Source: Pseudomonadota bacterium
GTDB lineage: Bacteria > Pseudomonadota > Alphaproteobacteria > Sphingomonadales > Sphingomonadaceae
NCBI GenBank assembly: GCA_023418595.1
Contig: JAEZZI010000024.1
Coordinates: 15,145-79,144 of the forward strand
Direction: 5' to 3'
DNA length: 64,000 nt
The first letter of the stretch is position 1, and each line of letters opens with the position of its first letter. Shown in pieces: positions 16,390-25,142 of the stretch. Under the pieces are notes generated by a model. That model saw only the letters and a list, made by a program, of their open reading frames with translations, made no database searches and had not been told where the DNA came from. The translations under genes were made by a program, and so were the position numbers.

Positions 16390-16462
16390 GTCATTGCGAG
16401 CGCAGCGAAGCAATCATAGCCACAGGCAATGGTGGATTGCTTCGCTGCGCTCGCAATGACGA
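16390..16462. repeat. Palindrome of the CATTGCGAGCG..GCGAAGCAAT type
   Basis: The arms TCATTGCGAGCGCAGCGAAG and its mirror CTTCGCTGCGCTCGCAATGA are exact for 20 or more bases around an ATAGCCACAGGCAATGGTGG core. This sequence type is found dispersed between genes in many bacteria. Confidence 0.85.
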
Positions 16463-16499
16463 TTGTTCGGGCACTCGATCCCGCGTTAGGCTGGCCTCC

Positions 16500-17036
16500 A
16501 TGCACCGCCTGTTCGTCGGCATCCGTCCACCCGCGGCCATTCGCGCGCTGCTCCTCGATAAGATGTCGGGAGCGGAAGGGGTGCGCTGGCAGGACGACGA
16601 ACAACTCCACATCACGCTGCGTTATATCGGCGAAGTCGAACGCCCCGTGGCGGAGGATATCGCCGCGATGCTGGGACAGGTGCATGGGGCGTCGTTCGAC
16701 CTGTCGATCAACGGTGTCGGCCAATTCGATCGCGGCAGCCGCCATCCCACCGCCTTGTGGGCAGGCGTGCGCCCGCACGACGCGATACGCGAGCTCCACC
16801 ACAAGATCGATCGCGTGATCGTGCGGGCGGGCCTGGAACCGGAACGCCGGGCCTATCTTCCCCACATCACACTCGCCCGGATCGGCGGTCGCGGCGCGGT
16901 GATCGAACCCTGGCTGGCCACGCATGCCGGGTTGGTGAGCGAAGCGTTCGCAGTCACCCATTTCCTGCTGTTCGAAAGCCATTTGGGCCGGGAAGGCGCA
17001 CGGTACGAGGCGATTGCGCGCTATGCGCTGGATTGA
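16500..17036 (+). CDS. thpR: RNA 2',3'-cyclic phosphodiesterase ThpR
   Basis: ThpR is a 2H phosphoesterase that opens 2',3'-cyclic phosphate ends of RNA (formerly 2'-5' RNA ligase). The 178-residue length is normal. The two catalytic HxT motifs are present: HITL at 37-40 and HITL at 122-125. The start MHRLFVGIRPP is typical. The in-frame upstream sequence is the dispersed palindrome at 16390, so the ATG at 16500 is the start. Confidence 0.93.
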   Translation: MHRLFVGIRPPAAIRALLLDKMSGAEGVRWQDDEQLHITLRYIGEVERPVAEDIAAMLGQVHGASFDLSINGVGQFDRGSRHPTALWAGVRPHDAIRELHHKIDRVIVRAGLEPERRAYLPHITLARIGGRGAVIEPWLATHAGLVSEAFAVTHFLLFESHLGREGARYEAIARYALD

Positions 17037-17121
17037 GCAGTAACGACCGTCGCTCAGCCATTCACCGCCGGACACTGTGGTTTCAGGAATGGGATATCTA
17101 GGGCTGGAAAGCGACCCAAGG

Positions 17122-17149
17122 CGTCATTCCCGCCTTCGCGGGAATGACG
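17122..17149. repeat. Single hairpin of the GTCATTCCCGCCTTCGCGGGAATGAC type
   Basis: The perfect palindrome CGTCATTCCCGCC / GGGAATGACG matches one arm of the paired repeat at 14321. No second arm is obvious nearby. Confidence 0.8.
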
Positions 17150-17247
17150 AAAGGGTAGGTCAGTCGACCCTTCCCCCCGCCGACAAATCACTCGATCCCC
17201 AACCACCGGGGATGACAACCAACCCGCCCCTGCATTAGATTTGCATC

Positions 17248-17601
17248 ATGATCGGCGCGTCGTCCCTGGCCCTTCTCATGCGGTTGATCGCGGCATTGAT
17301 GCTCGCGACGATCGGCGTGCATGCCGCAGCGCCCGCGTCGCAGCCGCTGGAGCGCGGGCATGGATCGGCATTCAGCGCCGCCACCTATAATGTCTCGCTC
17401 AAAATCGACCGTAGGACCGACGCTCTCGAAACCCTTGCCATCGAACCCGTCGGCGACGGCGTGACAGATGCTCTGGTACCCCAGACCGCCACCCGCGCGG
17501 ACGAACGGCGTCCCCGCTCCGCCTATCGGGCGCAGGCGCCGCCGCCCGCACCCGACCTGATCCGCCCGTCACCCCGAGGACCGCCGAGCCCCCGCCACTG
17601 A
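17248..17601 (+). CDS. Putative exported protein of unknown function
   Basis: The 117-residue reading frame has a convincing signal peptide (MRLIAALMLATIGVHAAAPA, about residues 11-30). The rest is Pro/Arg/Ala-rich and low in conserved features, ending PRGPPSPRH. I recognise no family. It lies between ThpR and the antiporter on the same strand. A reading frame over the same region on the other strand has no signal or family match and is less likely. Confidence 0.45.
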   Translation: MIGASSLALLMRLIAALMLATIGVHAAAPASQPLERGHGSAFSAATYNVSLKIDRRTDALETLAIEPVGDGVTDALVPQTATRADERRPRSAYRAQAPPPAPDLIRPSPRGPPSPRH

Positions 17602-17712
17602 TCGTCGCCCTGCGCCCGAATCGCGCAGGGTCGCCTCCATTCGGTTCACGGGTTCGTTTATGGTCCTCCTCGCTTTGCATCCTCACAGGCCCTCAGGCGG
17701 AGGACGCGCCTG

Positions 17713-19368
17713 ATGCCGCATCACACGCCGCTGATCGGGACGGTCGTTGCGGGGCTGGTCATCGCCTTTTTCATGGGGGCGCTCGCGCATCGCCTCAGGA
17801 TTTCGCCGATCGCGGGCTATCTGCTTGCCGGCGTGATGGTCGGGCCGTTCACGCCGGGCTTCGTCGCCGACGCCAATCTGGCGGGCGAGTTGGCTGAGAT
17901 CGGCGTCATCCTGCTCATGTTCGGGGTGGGGCTGCATTTCTCGCTGAAGGATTTGCTGTCGGTCAGGAATATCGCGCTGCCCGGCGCGGTACTCCAGATC
18001 GCAGTGGCGACCGCATTGGGCGCGGGGCTTGGCTGGGTGATGGGCTGGACGGTGCTCGCCAGCATCATCTTCGGCCTCGCACTTTCGGTCGCATCGACCG
18101 TCGTGCTGCTCCGCGCATTGCAGGCGCGCGATCTGGTCCAGACCGAACGCGGGCGGATCGCGGTCGGCTGGCTGATCGTCGAGGATCTGGCGATGGTCCT
18201 CGCCCTCGTCCTGCTGCCCGCGATCGTCGCCATTCAGAACAATCCCGACGGATCTGGCGGCGCCGACATCGCGCGCTCGGCGGGCGCGGTCGCGCTGAAA
18301 GTCACCGGGTTCTTCGTCCTGATGCTGGTGTTCGCGCGCCGCATCCTGCCGTCCGCGCTGCACTGGGTCGTGCATACCGGGTCGCGCGAGCTGTTCCGGC
18401 TCGCGGTGCTCGCCATCGCGCTTGGCGTCGCATTTGGTGCGGCGTTCGTGTTCGACGTGTCCTTTGCATTGGGCGCCTTTTTTGCCGGCATGATCCTCGG
18501 CGAAACCCAGCTCAGCCGCCGCGCGGCGGAGGAAACGCTGCCGCTTCGCGACGCATTCGCCGTGCTGTTCTTCGTGTCCGTCGGCATGTTGTTCGACCCC
18601 AGCGTGCTGGTCGAACAGCCGCTACCGCTGCTCGCCACCATCGCGATCATCGTCCTCGGCAAATCGATCGCTGCCTTTGCGCTGGTCCGCGCCTTCGGCC
18701 ACCCGACCCAGACCGCGCTGACCGTATCGGCCAGTCTGGCGCAGATCGGCGAGTTTTCCTTTATTCTGGCGGGACTGGGCGTGGCGCTGGGGGCGCTGCC
18801 GGCCGAGGCGCGCGATCTGATCCTGGCGGGTGCGATCCTGTCAATCCTCGCCAATCCGTTCCTGTTCAGCCTGGTGGTCAAGCGTGGCCGTTCGATCGCC
18901 AGGGTCGTCGGCGGACAGGAGCCCGACGTCCCGCCGCCACCGCCGTCGCGCACCGTGCTGGTCGGCTATGGCTGCGTCGGCCAACTGATCGCGACGCGGG
19001 TGCGCGACCGTGGCGAAAGCCTGCTGATCGTCGAGGATCAGCCCGACATCGCGCGGCTGGCGCAGGAAGCGGGATTCGCCGTGGTGATGGGGGACGCGAC
19101 CAGCGCGACGGTGCTCGAACAGGCGCAGATCGACACCGCATCGACGTTGCTGATCGCCATCCCCGAAGGGATCGAAGGCGGCGCGATCGCCGCCCGCGCC
19201 CGCGACATGAACAAGGGCCTGCGGATCATCGCCCGCGCGCATTCGGACGAGGAAGTGCTCAACCTCGAACGGCGCGGCGCCGATCTGGTGGTGATGGGCG
19301 AACGCGAAACCGCCCTCAAAATGGCAGCGCTGGCAGCCGAAAAGGTCGCGACGCAGGCACCCGCATGA
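17713..19368 (+). CDS. CPA2-family cation:proton antiporter with TrkA-N domain (YbaL/KefB-like)
   Basis: The 551-residue protein has about twelve membrane segments (residues 5-385), with the family marks RISPIAGYLLAGVMVGPFTP and ALSVASTVVLLRAL. A cytoplasmic RCK/TrkA-N domain (about 407-530) contains VLVGYGCVGQLIATRVRDRG and binds a nucleotide. YbaL/KefB relatives exchange potassium or sodium for protons, sometimes under glutathione-adduct control. No KefF or KefG partner is adjacent, so gating by electrophiles is not supported here. Confidence 0.92.
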   Translation: MPHHTPLIGTVVAGLVIAFFMGALAHRLRISPIAGYLLAGVMVGPFTPGFVADANLAGELAEIGVILLMFGVGLHFSLKDLLSVRNIALPGAVLQIAVATALGAGLGWVMGWTVLASIIFGLALSVASTVVLLRALQARDLVQTERGRIAVGWLIVEDLAMVLALVLLPAIVAIQNNPDGSGGADIARSAGAVALKVTGFFVLMLVFARRILPSALHWVVHTGSRELFRLAVLAIALGVAFGAAFVFDVSFALGAFFAGMILGETQLSRRAAEETLPLRDAFAVLFFVSVGMLFDPSVLVEQPLPLLATIAIIVLGKSIAAFALVRAFGHPTQTALTVSASLAQIGEFSFILAGLGVALGALPAEARDLILAGAILSILANPFLFSLVVKRGRSIARVVGGQEPDVPPPPPSRTVLVGYGCVGQLIATRVRDRGESLLIVEDQPDIARLAQEAGFAVVMGDATSATVLEQAQIDTASTLLIAIPEGIEGGAIAARARDMNKGLRIIARAHSDEEVLNLERRGADLVVMGERETALKMAALAAEKVATQAPA

Positions 19369-19476
19369 CCCGGCGCGCTGGCGAGCGACCGCCGGGCTGG
19401 TTTCGCGTGGTCGTAGCGGCGGGTGGTGCGACCGTCGTCGGGCCGGGCGCGGGGTTGGTTGGGGGTGTGCGAGCGG

Positions 19477-20139
19477 TCAGACCGCCGGATAGCGCAGCCG
19501 CCCGATGAAGCGCGACAGGCTGGGGCGGTGCTTGCCGCGGCCCAGCAACTGCGCCTTGGTCTTTTCGAAACGCATGATCCCGTCGATCCGCCGCGCCAGG
19601 AACGCGCGGGTGTCGGCCAGACCTTCGCTGTCGTCGTCGAGCATCACGGTCACGGTCGCGCCGTAGACCGATCCCAGAATCGCGCGCTTGGTATAATGGT
19701 TGTAATCGGTCGCGGTGTCGCCGGCGAGCCGCCACATATGGTCCGCCGCGCGCCAGCCGAGCCGCGCGCCCTTCGCGACATTCTGCGGCATGGCGAGGAT
19801 CGCGAGCGCGCGGCGCAGCGCCTCGCGGTGCGGCGCGACGGTATCGATCCGGGCTTCGACCAGCGCGGTGATGCGCTCGCGGATTTTCATGGGTTCAAGG
19901 GCTTCTGGCGGCAGCTTCGCCGCGACGGCCAGATCGACACTGTGGAACCAGGCGTCGATCATGTCGACCGCACCGCCGGGAAAGGCCGCGCGGGCGATGT
20001 CCGGATCGATGCCCATCTGCGTGGCGGTCGCCTCCAGCGCCGCCCTGTTCCAGCCATCGAATGCCGCGTTCGCCGGCAATTCGGGCGCGATCGCCGCGCG
20101 CACCTCGTCCAGCGTCGGATCGTCGGGAAGCGTGGTCAC
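19477..20139 (-). CDS. COQ9 family protein
   Basis: The 220-residue protein matches the COQ9 pattern, with a TetR-like fold lacking DNA binding. Marks are FDGWNRAALEATATQMG near the N-terminus and a lipid-binding C-terminal helix region with DYNHYTKRAILGSVYGATVT. In eukaryotes COQ9 helps COQ7 in ubiquinone synthesis; a ubiquinone role in alphaproteobacteria is likely. The GTG start (20139-20137) overlaps the TGA of the transporter gene (GTGA) and has GGAGACG upstream. Confidence 0.9.
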   Translation of the reverse strand: MTTLPDDPTLDEVRAAIAPELPANAAFDGWNRAALEATATQMGIDPDIARAAFPGGAVDMIDAWFHSVDLAVAAKLPPEALEPMKIRERITALVEARIDTVAPHREALRRALAILAMPQNVAKGARLGWRAADHMWRLAGDTATDYNHYTKRAILGSVYGATVTVMLDDDSEGLADTRAFLARRIDGIMRFEKTKAQLLGRGKHRPSLSRFIGRLRYPAV

Positions 20140-21080
20140 GATATCGTCTCCTTCTGCCCCGACTTAATATCCTGAGCGTCGGTGGCAAGTTCGACCGGGC
20201 TTTCGCGTTGGCTGCGCACCAGCACCAGCGCCGCCGCGACCAATGCCGCGCCGATGAAGTCGAGTGTGCCCAGCCGCTCGTCATAGACGATCCACCCGAC
20301 CGTCCCGGCGACGATCGGCTGGGTCAGCAGCGCAAGGCCCAGCAGCAATGGCGTGACGTGACCCAGCGCATAGATCATCAGCCCCTGCCCCAGCACCTGG
20401 CTGGCGAGCGCCAGCCCCACCAGGACCGTCCAGTTCCCCCCGAACAGCGATTCGCCCATCGCGAACACCAGCACCAGCAGCGGCAGGATCGACGCGACCG
20501 ACGACACCGCCAGCGTCGACAGCGGCGCCATTCTCTCGCGAGCGCGGGCCATGAAGATGAAATAGACGGCGTAAAGCACGCCAGCGAGCAGGCACAGCAG
20601 ATCGCCGATCAGATTGGCGCGCGACAGTTCGGCCGACCGACCCATCAGCATCGCCGCGCCGATCGCCGCCAGCAGCAACGCCGCCGCCTGCGGCCGGTTG
20701 GGCCACATCCGCGCGGCGATGAAGCCATAGATCGGATAGATCAGCGTCGCCGAATTGCCGAACAAGGTGGCGTTGGCGAGGCTGGTATAATGGATGCCGA
20801 CATGCCAGCTCGCCAGATCGGCGGCGAAGGCGACCCCGGCAATCAGCAGCACCGGCCACAGCCCGCGCGCATCGCGCACCGGCCGCTCGCCATAGGCATA
20901 GGCGAGCGCGATCAGGATCGGCGCGGCGAGCGTGATCCGCCAGAATCCGGCAGCGACCGGCCCGATCTCCGCCGCGCGCACGAACCACGGGCCGAAGGCG
21001 AGCGCAATGTTGCCGAGCAGCAGCGCGGCGAGCGCCGTTGGCGCTGGATTAGTTTTTCTTTGCAACCCGGGTGCGTGCAT
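20136..21080 (-). CDS. EamA/DMT-superfamily transporter
   Basis: The 314-residue protein has ten predicted membrane segments in two repeated halves, the drug/metabolite transporter arrangement. ALLLGNIALAFGPWFVR opens the first repeat and LGLALLTQPIVAGTVGWIVY lies in the second. The substrate is unknown; relatives export amino acids or other metabolites. The stop overlaps the start of the COQ9 gene, so the two are translated from one message. Confidence 0.88.
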   Translation of the reverse strand: MHAPGLQRKTNPAPTALAALLLGNIALAFGPWFVRAAEIGPVAAGFWRITLAAPILIALAYAYGERPVRDARGLWPVLLIAGVAFAADLASWHVGIHYTSLANATLFGNSATLIYPIYGFIAARMWPNRPQAAALLLAAIGAAMLMGRSAELSRANLIGDLLCLLAGVLYAVYFIFMARARERMAPLSTLAVSSVASILPLLVLVFAMGESLFGGNWTVLVGLALASQVLGQGLMIYALGHVTPLLLGLALLTQPIVAGTVGWIVYDERLGTLDFIGAALVAAALVLVRSQRESPVELATDAQDIKSGQKETIS

Positions 21081-21144
21081 ATCGTCCCTAGGAACCTATC
21101 TTGACGACCACGCAACCGAAATCTTCTTTGCAAGGAATGCATCC

Positions 21145-22230
21145 ATGCCCAGCCTGTTCTCCCCCATCCAGCTCGGCGCGATCGAAGCCCCCAACCGCGT
21201 CCTGATGGCACCGCTGACGCGCGGACGCTCGGGCCGCGACGGCGTGCCGGACGCGCTGGTCGCCGAATATTATACCCAACGGGCAGGCGCGGGGCTCATC
21301 ATCTCCGAGGCTACCGGCATCAGCCGTGAAGGGCTGGGTTGGCCGAACGCGCCGGGATTGTGGACCGAGGCCCAGGTGGAGGGCTGGCGCCGCGTCACCG
21401 AAAGCGTCCACGAAGCAGGCGGGCGGATCGTCGCCCAGCTGTGGCATATGGGCCGCGTCGTTCATTCGTCGCTCGGCGGCGGCCAGCCGGTTTCGTCCTC
21501 GGCGACCACCGCGCCGGGCCAGGCGCACACCTATGACGGCAAGCAGGATTATGAGGAAGCGCGCCCGCTCGGCCTCGACGAGATTGCGCGCGTGCTCGAC
21601 GATTATGCCCATGCCGCCGAAAATGCGAAGCGCGCCGGGTTCGACGGGGTCCAACTCCACGCCGCCAATGGCTATCTGATCGACCAGTTCCTGCGCGACA
21701 ACGCCAATTTCCGCGACGACGATTACGGCGGATCGCCCGAAAACCGCATCCGCCTGCTGGTTCAGGCGACCGAGCGGCTGGCCGGTGTGTGGGGCGCCGA
21801 CCGCGTATCGGTGCGGCTGTCGCCCAACGGCAATTCGCAGGGGGTAAAGGACAGCGATCCCGCAAGCGTGTTCGTCCCCGCCGCCGCCGAACTGGAGCGG
21901 ATCGGCATCGGCTTCCTCGAACTGCGCGAACCCGGTCCCGACGGCACCTTCGGCAAGTCGACCCAGCCCAAGCAGTCGCCCGCGATCCGCAAGGTGTTCA
22001 ACCGCCCGCTGGTGCTGAACAGCGATTACAATCTCGAACGCGCGCAGGCCGATCTCGACTCCGGACTGGCGGATGCGATTAGCTTCGGGCGACCGTTCTT
22101 GGCCAATCCCGACCTGCCGGTGCGGCTGGAACGCGGCGCGCCGCTAAATCCGGACGATATGGCGACCTGGTACAGCGCCGGGCCGGAGGGCTACACCGAC
22201 TATCCGGCACTGGAAGCAGCTACGGCCTAA
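21145..22230 (+). CDS. nemA: Old-yellow-enzyme family alkene reductase (N-ethylmaleimide reductase type)
   Basis: The 361-residue FMN enzyme reduces activated double bonds such as N-ethylmaleimide with NADPH. It shows LFSPIQLGAIEAPNRVLMAP, the substrate-binding QLWHMGRV with VSSSAT, FDGVQLHAANGYLIDQFL, and the FMN phosphate site NSDYNLERA followed by AISFGRPFLANPDLP. Length and motifs fit NemA/XenB. The ATG at 21145 starts MPSLFSPIQ as in relatives. The gene is divergent from the EamA gene. Confidence 0.92.
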   Translation: MPSLFSPIQLGAIEAPNRVLMAPLTRGRSGRDGVPDALVAEYYTQRAGAGLIISEATGISREGLGWPNAPGLWTEAQVEGWRRVTESVHEAGGRIVAQLWHMGRVVHSSLGGGQPVSSSATTAPGQAHTYDGKQDYEEARPLGLDEIARVLDDYAHAAENAKRAGFDGVQLHAANGYLIDQFLRDNANFRDDDYGGSPENRIRLLVQATERLAGVWGADRVSVRLSPNGNSQGVKDSDPASVFVPAAAELERIGIGFLELREPGPDGTFGKSTQPKQSPAIRKVFNRPLVLNSDYNLERAQADLDSGLADAISFGRPFLANPDLPVRLERGAPLNPDDMATWYSAGPEGYTDYPALEAATA

Positions 22231-22234
22231 TGCA

Positions 22235-22318
22235 TCCGTACTCCCGCGAAAGCGGGAGTCCAGGGTGGCGGGTGGTGACCTTCGTTACCCTGGGCTCCCG
22301 CCTGCGCGGGAGGACGGA
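22235..22318. repeat. Paired hairpin repeat (CTCCCGCGAAAGCGGGAG type)
   Basis: Left ACTCCCGCGAAAGCGGGAGT and right GGCTCCCGCCTGCGCGGGAG mirror each other, with CCAGGGT / ACCCTGG extending the outer pairing. It lies between convergent genes. Confidence 0.85.
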
Positions 22319-22337
22319 AACGATTGCGCGCGAAAGT

Positions 22338-22877
22338 CTAACCCGCCCGCCGCGCGCGCCACTGGTCCGCGCTCTGGCCCCAGGCGTCGACCACCGCGTC
22401 CTGATAGGGTTGGGGCAGTTGGGTTCGCCCGCCATTGGTCGATCCCAGCCGTTTCGCCAGCGCGATCGAACGGATATTTTCGGGGTCGATGGTGTGGATG
22501 ATGTGGCTCCACCCCAGCACATCGACGGCATAGTCCATGCACGCGACCGCGGCTTCATGGGCATAGCCGTGTCCGGCGACGTCGAGAATCACGCCCCAGC
22601 CGACCTCGGTTCCCGGCCAGCCTTCGGGTTGCCACGGGCCGATCCGCCCGATCCAGCGCCCGGTATCGCGGACGACGACCGAGAACATCGCAAAGCCACG
22701 AATGTCCCACGCGCCGCGCATCGCGCACAGATCGCGCCAGCATTCGGCGCGGCTCTTCACTCCGCCGATAAAGCGTTGCGTCTCCGCATCCGCCGACATC
22801 GCCGCCCAGCCGTCCAGGTCGCTCGCCTGCGGCACCCGCAGCACCAATCGTTCGGTGAACAGGACCGGTTCCGTCAT
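22338..22877 (-). CDS. GNAT acetyltransferase (RimJ/RimL-like)
   Basis: The 179-residue protein begins with LFTERLVLRVPQASDLDGWA, the typical start of the RimJ/RimL-like GNAT group. It contains EVGWGVILDVAGHGYAHEAA with the acetyl-CoA loop and ends in a helical Ala/Arg region. The substrate is unknown. Its ATG overlaps the ribH stop (ATGA), so it is translated with the riboflavin genes, but no riboflavin role is known for the family. Confidence 0.85.
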   Translation of the reverse strand: MTEPVLFTERLVLRVPQASDLDGWAAMSADAETQRFIGGVKSRAECWRDLCAMRGAWDIRGFAMFSVVVRDTGRWIGRIGPWQPEGWPGTEVGWGVILDVAGHGYAHEAAVACMDYAVDVLGWSHIIHTIDPENIRSIALAKRLGSTNGGRTQLPQPYQDAVVDAWGQSADQWRARRAG

Positions 22878-23296
22878 CCGCCGAACCGGGATTTGAGGTC
22901 GAGCATCGCGATCGCCGCGCGCGCGGCGTCGCCGCCCTTGTCCTTGTCGTCGGGACGCGCGCGGACCAGTGCCTGCTGCTCGTCCTCGGTGGTCAGGATG
23001 CCGTTGCCGATCGGCGTCCCGTCGAGCGTCAGCGCCATGATCGCCCGCGCGCTTTCGCCCGCGACGATCTCGAAATGATAGGTTTCGCCGCGAATGACCA
23101 CGCCGAGCGCGACATAGGCGTCGTAACGGTCGCTTTCGGACGCCATCGCGATCGCGCCGGGTACTTCGAGCGCGCCGGGGACGGTGACGGTTTCATGGCT
23201 ATGCCCCGCCGCTTCGATCGCGGCGCGCGCGCCTTCGAGCAGCAGGTCGTTCAGATGCGCGTAGAAGCGCGCTTCGACGATGAGGATATGTGCCAC
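22874..23296 (-). CDS. ribH: 6,7-dimethyl-8-ribityllumazine synthase
   Basis: RibH joins 5-amino-6-ribitylaminouracil with dihydroxybutanone phosphate to make lumazine, the riboflavin precursor. The 140-residue length is normal for the icosahedral or pentameric enzyme. PGALEVPGAIAM, LGVVIRGETYHFE and a late NGILTTEDEQQA are the family's substrate-site segments, including the catalytic His in YHFE. The start is GTG at 23296. Confidence 0.95.
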   Translation of the reverse strand: MAHILIVEARFYAHLNDLLLEGARAAIEAAGHSHETVTVPGALEVPGAIAMASESDRYDAYVALGVVIRGETYHFEIVAGESARAIMALTLDGTPIGNGILTTEDEQQALVRARPDDKDKGGDAARAAIAMLDLKSRFGG

Positions 23297-23307
23297 GAAC
23301 CAGACTC

Positions 23308-23395
23308 CGTTTGCCCTGTGCTTGTCGAAGGGCTGTCCTTCTTAAAGTCGGGCGGAAAAGCAGGACAGCGCTTCGACAGGCTCAGCGCGAACGGG
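23308..23395. repeat. Imperfect palindrome (CTTCGACAGGCTCAGCGCGAACGG type)
   Basis: The right part GACAGCGCTTCGACAGGCTC pairs with the left GCTTGTCGAAGGGCTGTCC. The same element occurs at 34637. It separates ribH from ribB inside the operon. Confidence 0.75.
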
Positions 23396-23397
23396 AT

Positions 23398-24537
23398 TTA
23401 TTGAATGGGCAGATCGATCGGCCGCTCGCCGACGATCGACAGGCCGTAACCGTCCAGCCCGACCAGCGTGTGATGGGTGTTGGTCAGCAGCACCATTTCG
23501 CCGACGCCGAGTTCGGTCAGGATCATCGCGCCGACGCCGTAATCGCGCAATTCGTCCATGTCCTTGGGCGGCAGCGTTCCGGTCTTGGCTTGCAGCGCGA
23601 CGGTGAACTGGTCGGGGCGCGGGCGGTTGATGACGACGATGATCCCGGCGCCTTCCTCCGCGATGATTTCCATCGAGCGCTGAAGCAAAGCCGACCGCTC
23701 GCCGCTCTCGCCGAACAGGTCGGTAAAGGTGTTGAGCGCGTGCATCCGCACCAAGGTCGGCTTGCTCGGATCGACCCGGCCCTTGACCAGCGCGATCTGT
23801 TCGCTGCCGGTCGCCTTGTTCCAAAAGGTCATCGCGGTCCAGTCGCCGCCCCAGCGGCTGTGAAACTTCGCCTCGGCCCGCTTTTCGACAAGGTGATCGT
23901 GGCGGAAGCGATAGGCGATCAGGTCGCGAATCGTGCCGATCTTCAGCCCGTGCAACTGCGCGAACGATACCAGATCGTCCATCCGCGCCATCGTGCCGTC
24001 GTCCTTCATGATCTCGCAGATCACGCCCGCAGGCGTCAGCCCGGCCAGCCGCGACACGTCGACCGCGGCCTCGGTATGGCCCGCGCGGACCAAAACACCG
24101 CCATCGCGTGCCACGAGCGGAAAGACATGGCCCGGCGTCACGATCTCGTCCGCGCCCTTTGACGCATCAATGGCAACGGCAATGGTGCGCGCGCGGTCGG
24201 CGGCGGAAATGCCGGTGGTGACCCCGTCGCGCGCCTCGATCGAGACGGTGAAGGCGGTTTCGTGCCGCGTGCCGTTCTTGCGGCTCATCAGGTCGAGGCC
24301 GAGCTGCTCGACGCGGCTTTTGGACATGGCGAGGCAGATCAGCCCGCGACCATGTTTCGCCATGAAATTGATCGCATCGGGCGTCGCCATCTGGGCCGGA
24401 ATGATGAGGTCGCCTTCATTCTCGCGATCCTCGTCGTCGACCAGGATATACATGCGGCCGTTGCGCGCCTCGTCGATGATCTCCTCGGGCGAGGAGAGAA
24501 AGGCGTGCGGAAGGCGGGCGAGTTCAGGCTTTGCCAC
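23398..24537 (-). CDS. ribB: 3,4-dihydroxy-2-butanone 4-phosphate synthase with degenerate GTP cyclohydrolase II domain
   Basis: The N-terminal half (about residues 15-215) is a full DHBP synthase, which converts ribulose 5-phosphate to dihydroxybutanone phosphate. It has YILVDDEDRENEGDLI, the loop FMAKHGRGLICLA, and HTEAAVDVSRLAG. The C-terminal half (about 220-379) is shaped like GTP cyclohydrolase II but lacks the zinc cysteine motif (CxxGD...CDC). At that place it reads VRMHALNTFTDLFG. A true GTP cyclohydrolase II must therefore be elsewhere. The GTG start at 24537 overlaps ribE by 14 bases. Confidence 0.93.
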   Translation of the reverse strand: MAKPELARLPHAFLSSPEEIIDEARNGRMYILVDDEDRENEGDLIIPAQMATPDAINFMAKHGRGLICLAMSKSRVEQLGLDLMSRKNGTRHETAFTVSIEARDGVTTGISAADRARTIAVAIDASKGADEIVTPGHVFPLVARDGGVLVRAGHTEAAVDVSRLAGLTPAGVICEIMKDDGTMARMDDLVSFAQLHGLKIGTIRDLIAYRFRHDHLVEKRAEAKFHSRWGGDWTAMTFWNKATGSEQIALVKGRVDPSKPTLVRMHALNTFTDLFGESGERSALLQRSMEIIAEEGAGIIVVINRPRPDQFTVALQAKTGTLPPKDMDELRDYGVGAMILTELGVGEMVLLTNTHHTLVGLDGYGLSIVGERPIDLPIQ

Positions 24538-25132
24538 GGAGCTGCTCCATGCGTTGGAGATAGCGTGCGAGCACGTCGATCTCGATATTGACGGTCTGGC
24601 CCTCGGCAAGCGCGCCGAGCGTGGTGACCGATTGCGTGTGGGGGATCAGGTTGATCGCGAATTGCGCGGTGCCGTCTGCCTGGTCCGCGACCTCGTTGAC
24701 GGTCAGCGACACCCCGTCGATCGTCACCGACCCCTTGGGCGCGATGAAGGGGGCGAGCGCGGCTGGGACCGAAAAAACGATCTTCTTCGATTCGCCGTCG
24801 GGCGCGACGCTGACCACCTGTCCGATGCCATCGACATGGCCGGTGACGATATGGCCCCCGAGTTCGTCGCCCAGCTTCAATGCGCGTTCGAGGTTGAGCG
24901 CGCGGCCCGCGGCCCATTGGTCGGCGGTGCGCGACACTGTCTCGCCCGACACATCGACCGCGAACCAGCCCGGCCCCTTGTCCACCACGGTCAGGCAGAC
25001 GCCCGAACACGCGATCGACGCGCCCAGATCGACGGTCGCGGTGTCATAGGCAGTGGCGATCCGCACGCGCCGGTCGCCGCGATCCTCGACGGATTCGATT
25101 CTGCCGATGTCGGTGACGATGCCGGTAAACAT
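24524..25132 (-). CDS. ribE: Riboflavin synthase (alpha subunit)
   Basis: The enzyme dismutates two lumazine molecules to riboflavin and the pyrimidine precursor. The 202-residue protein starts MFTGIVTDIGRIE and shows two homologous barrels. The first has SIACSGVCLTVVD (about 45-57) and the second SVTIDGVSLTVNEV; GHIVTGHVDGIGQV bridges them. The ATG at 25132 is the family's normal start. It overlaps ribB downstream and follows ribD by 10 bases. Confidence 0.95.
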   Translation of the reverse strand: MFTGIVTDIGRIESVEDRGDRRVRIATAYDTATVDLGASIACSGVCLTVVDKGPGWFAVDVSGETVSRTADQWAAGRALNLERALKLGDELGGHIVTGHVDGIGQVVSVAPDGESKKIVFSVPAALAPFIAPKGSVTIDGVSLTVNEVADQADGTAQFAINLIPHTQSVTTLGALAEGQTVNIEIDVLARYLQRMEQLRGKA

Positions 25133-25142
25133 GCGTGTTCCT

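Noticed and set aside
19365..19511. A 48-codon frame whose ATG overlaps the antiporter stop
   Set aside because: It runs into the COQ9 gene, is Gly/Val/Arg-rich and has no family signs; chance overlap is likelier.
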